Shown here: positions 63,935 through 64,000 of the stretch, one piece after another | Position numbering within the stretch: the stretch's first letter is position 1 | Layout: each line of letters opens with the position of its first letter | Assembly (NCBI GenBank): GCA_963723495.1 | Contig: CAVRQR010000013.1 | Coordinates: 62,001 to 126,000, forward strand | Reading direction: 5' to 3' | From: Gp6-AA40 sp963723495 | Lineage (GTDB): Bacteria > Acidobacteriota > Vicinamibacteria > Vicinamibacterales > UBA2999 | Length of the DNA: 64,000 nt | Notes under the pieces: generated by a model | Database searches by the model: none | The model's input: the letters and a program-made list of their open reading frames with translations, nothing else | Told to the model about the DNA's origin: nothing | Position numbers and translations under genes: made by a program

Positions 63935-64000
63935 ACGACGACGACGTCCTCGGCCGTGCGTACGACAGCCGCCTGATGCGGCGGCTGCTGACGTACCTGC
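63931..64000 (+). CDS. ABC exporter half-transporter, partner subunit, truncated by window end
   Basis: First 23 codons only: MNDDDVLGRAYDSRLMRRLL. The start overlaps the previous stop (ATGA). N-terminus resembles YheH-like partners of heterodimeric exporters (short acidic start, then DxRLMRRLLxYL before the first helix). The missing part should hold the canonical catalytic site. Confidence 0.75.
   Translation, partial: MNDDDVLGRAYDSRLMRRLLTYL

Overview
The window looks like part of a high-GC genome from the Acidobacteriota, most likely the Vicinamibacteria. The grounds are eleven long MacB/FtsX-type permeases of the ADOP kind (acidobacterial duplicated orphan permease), a cytochrome gene set of the DUF1592/DUF1552 type next to an ankyrin protein, and abundant degenerate intergenic repeats. 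No rRNA, tRNA, CRISPR array, transposase or origin was seen. At least a dozen genes are split by single frameshifts while both halves stay well conserved, several at homopolymers. I treat most of these as probable sequencing indels and give merged coordinates with the break noted.

Layout: 1-2.2 kb, end of a permease; 2.4-4.4 kb, a conserved unknown protein and a TIR-domain membrane protein with a broken tail; 4.4-12.3 kb, a minus-strand block with an SMP-30-like protein, a translationally coupled ankyrin, DUF1592 and DUF1552 operon, and a c-type cytochrome; 12.4-15.1 kb, an NtrC-type regulator and histidine kinase; 16.3-50.6 kb, the ADOP region with two ATPases, one HlyD-like adaptor, a receiver-phosphatase protein, a PadR regulator, a PQQ-type beta-propeller protein and a cytochrome c'; 50.7-53.1 kb, a NarL-type two-component pair with an RsbT-like kinase and a chimeric relic; 53-57 kb, small secreted proteins and a RodZ-like protein; 57.3-61.3 kb, a coiled-coil GAF protein, a lytic transglycosylase and a methyltransferase; 62.2-64 kb, a heterodimeric ABC exporter.

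Main discovery: the ADOP region appears to form one sigma-54 regulon. Seven start regions carry a -24/-12-like element with fixed spacing, GGCAY-N5-TTGA in six and GGCAC-N5-CTGC in one. They precede the NtrC gene, the first ATPase, a five-permease operon, a permease/PQQ operon, the HlyD-ATPase operon, the receiver-phosphatase gene and the PadR-permease operon. The divergent pair shares one control region, so six control regions serve the seven promoters. Each has a 15-bp imperfect palindrome close to GTYCG-N5-GGGAC, and a related second half-site starting 20-21 bp away. The NtrC-type regulator at 13.8-15.1 kb is the obvious candidate activator and would also control itself.

A second unusual signal is a set of long imperfect hairpins between these genes. 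They are built either from AT-rich units (GATTNTTGATT and complement) or from GTTCC/GGAAC units. The permeases alternate between two sequence types (X-Y-X-Y), which suggests duplication of a two-gene unit and possible heterodimers served by few ATPases.
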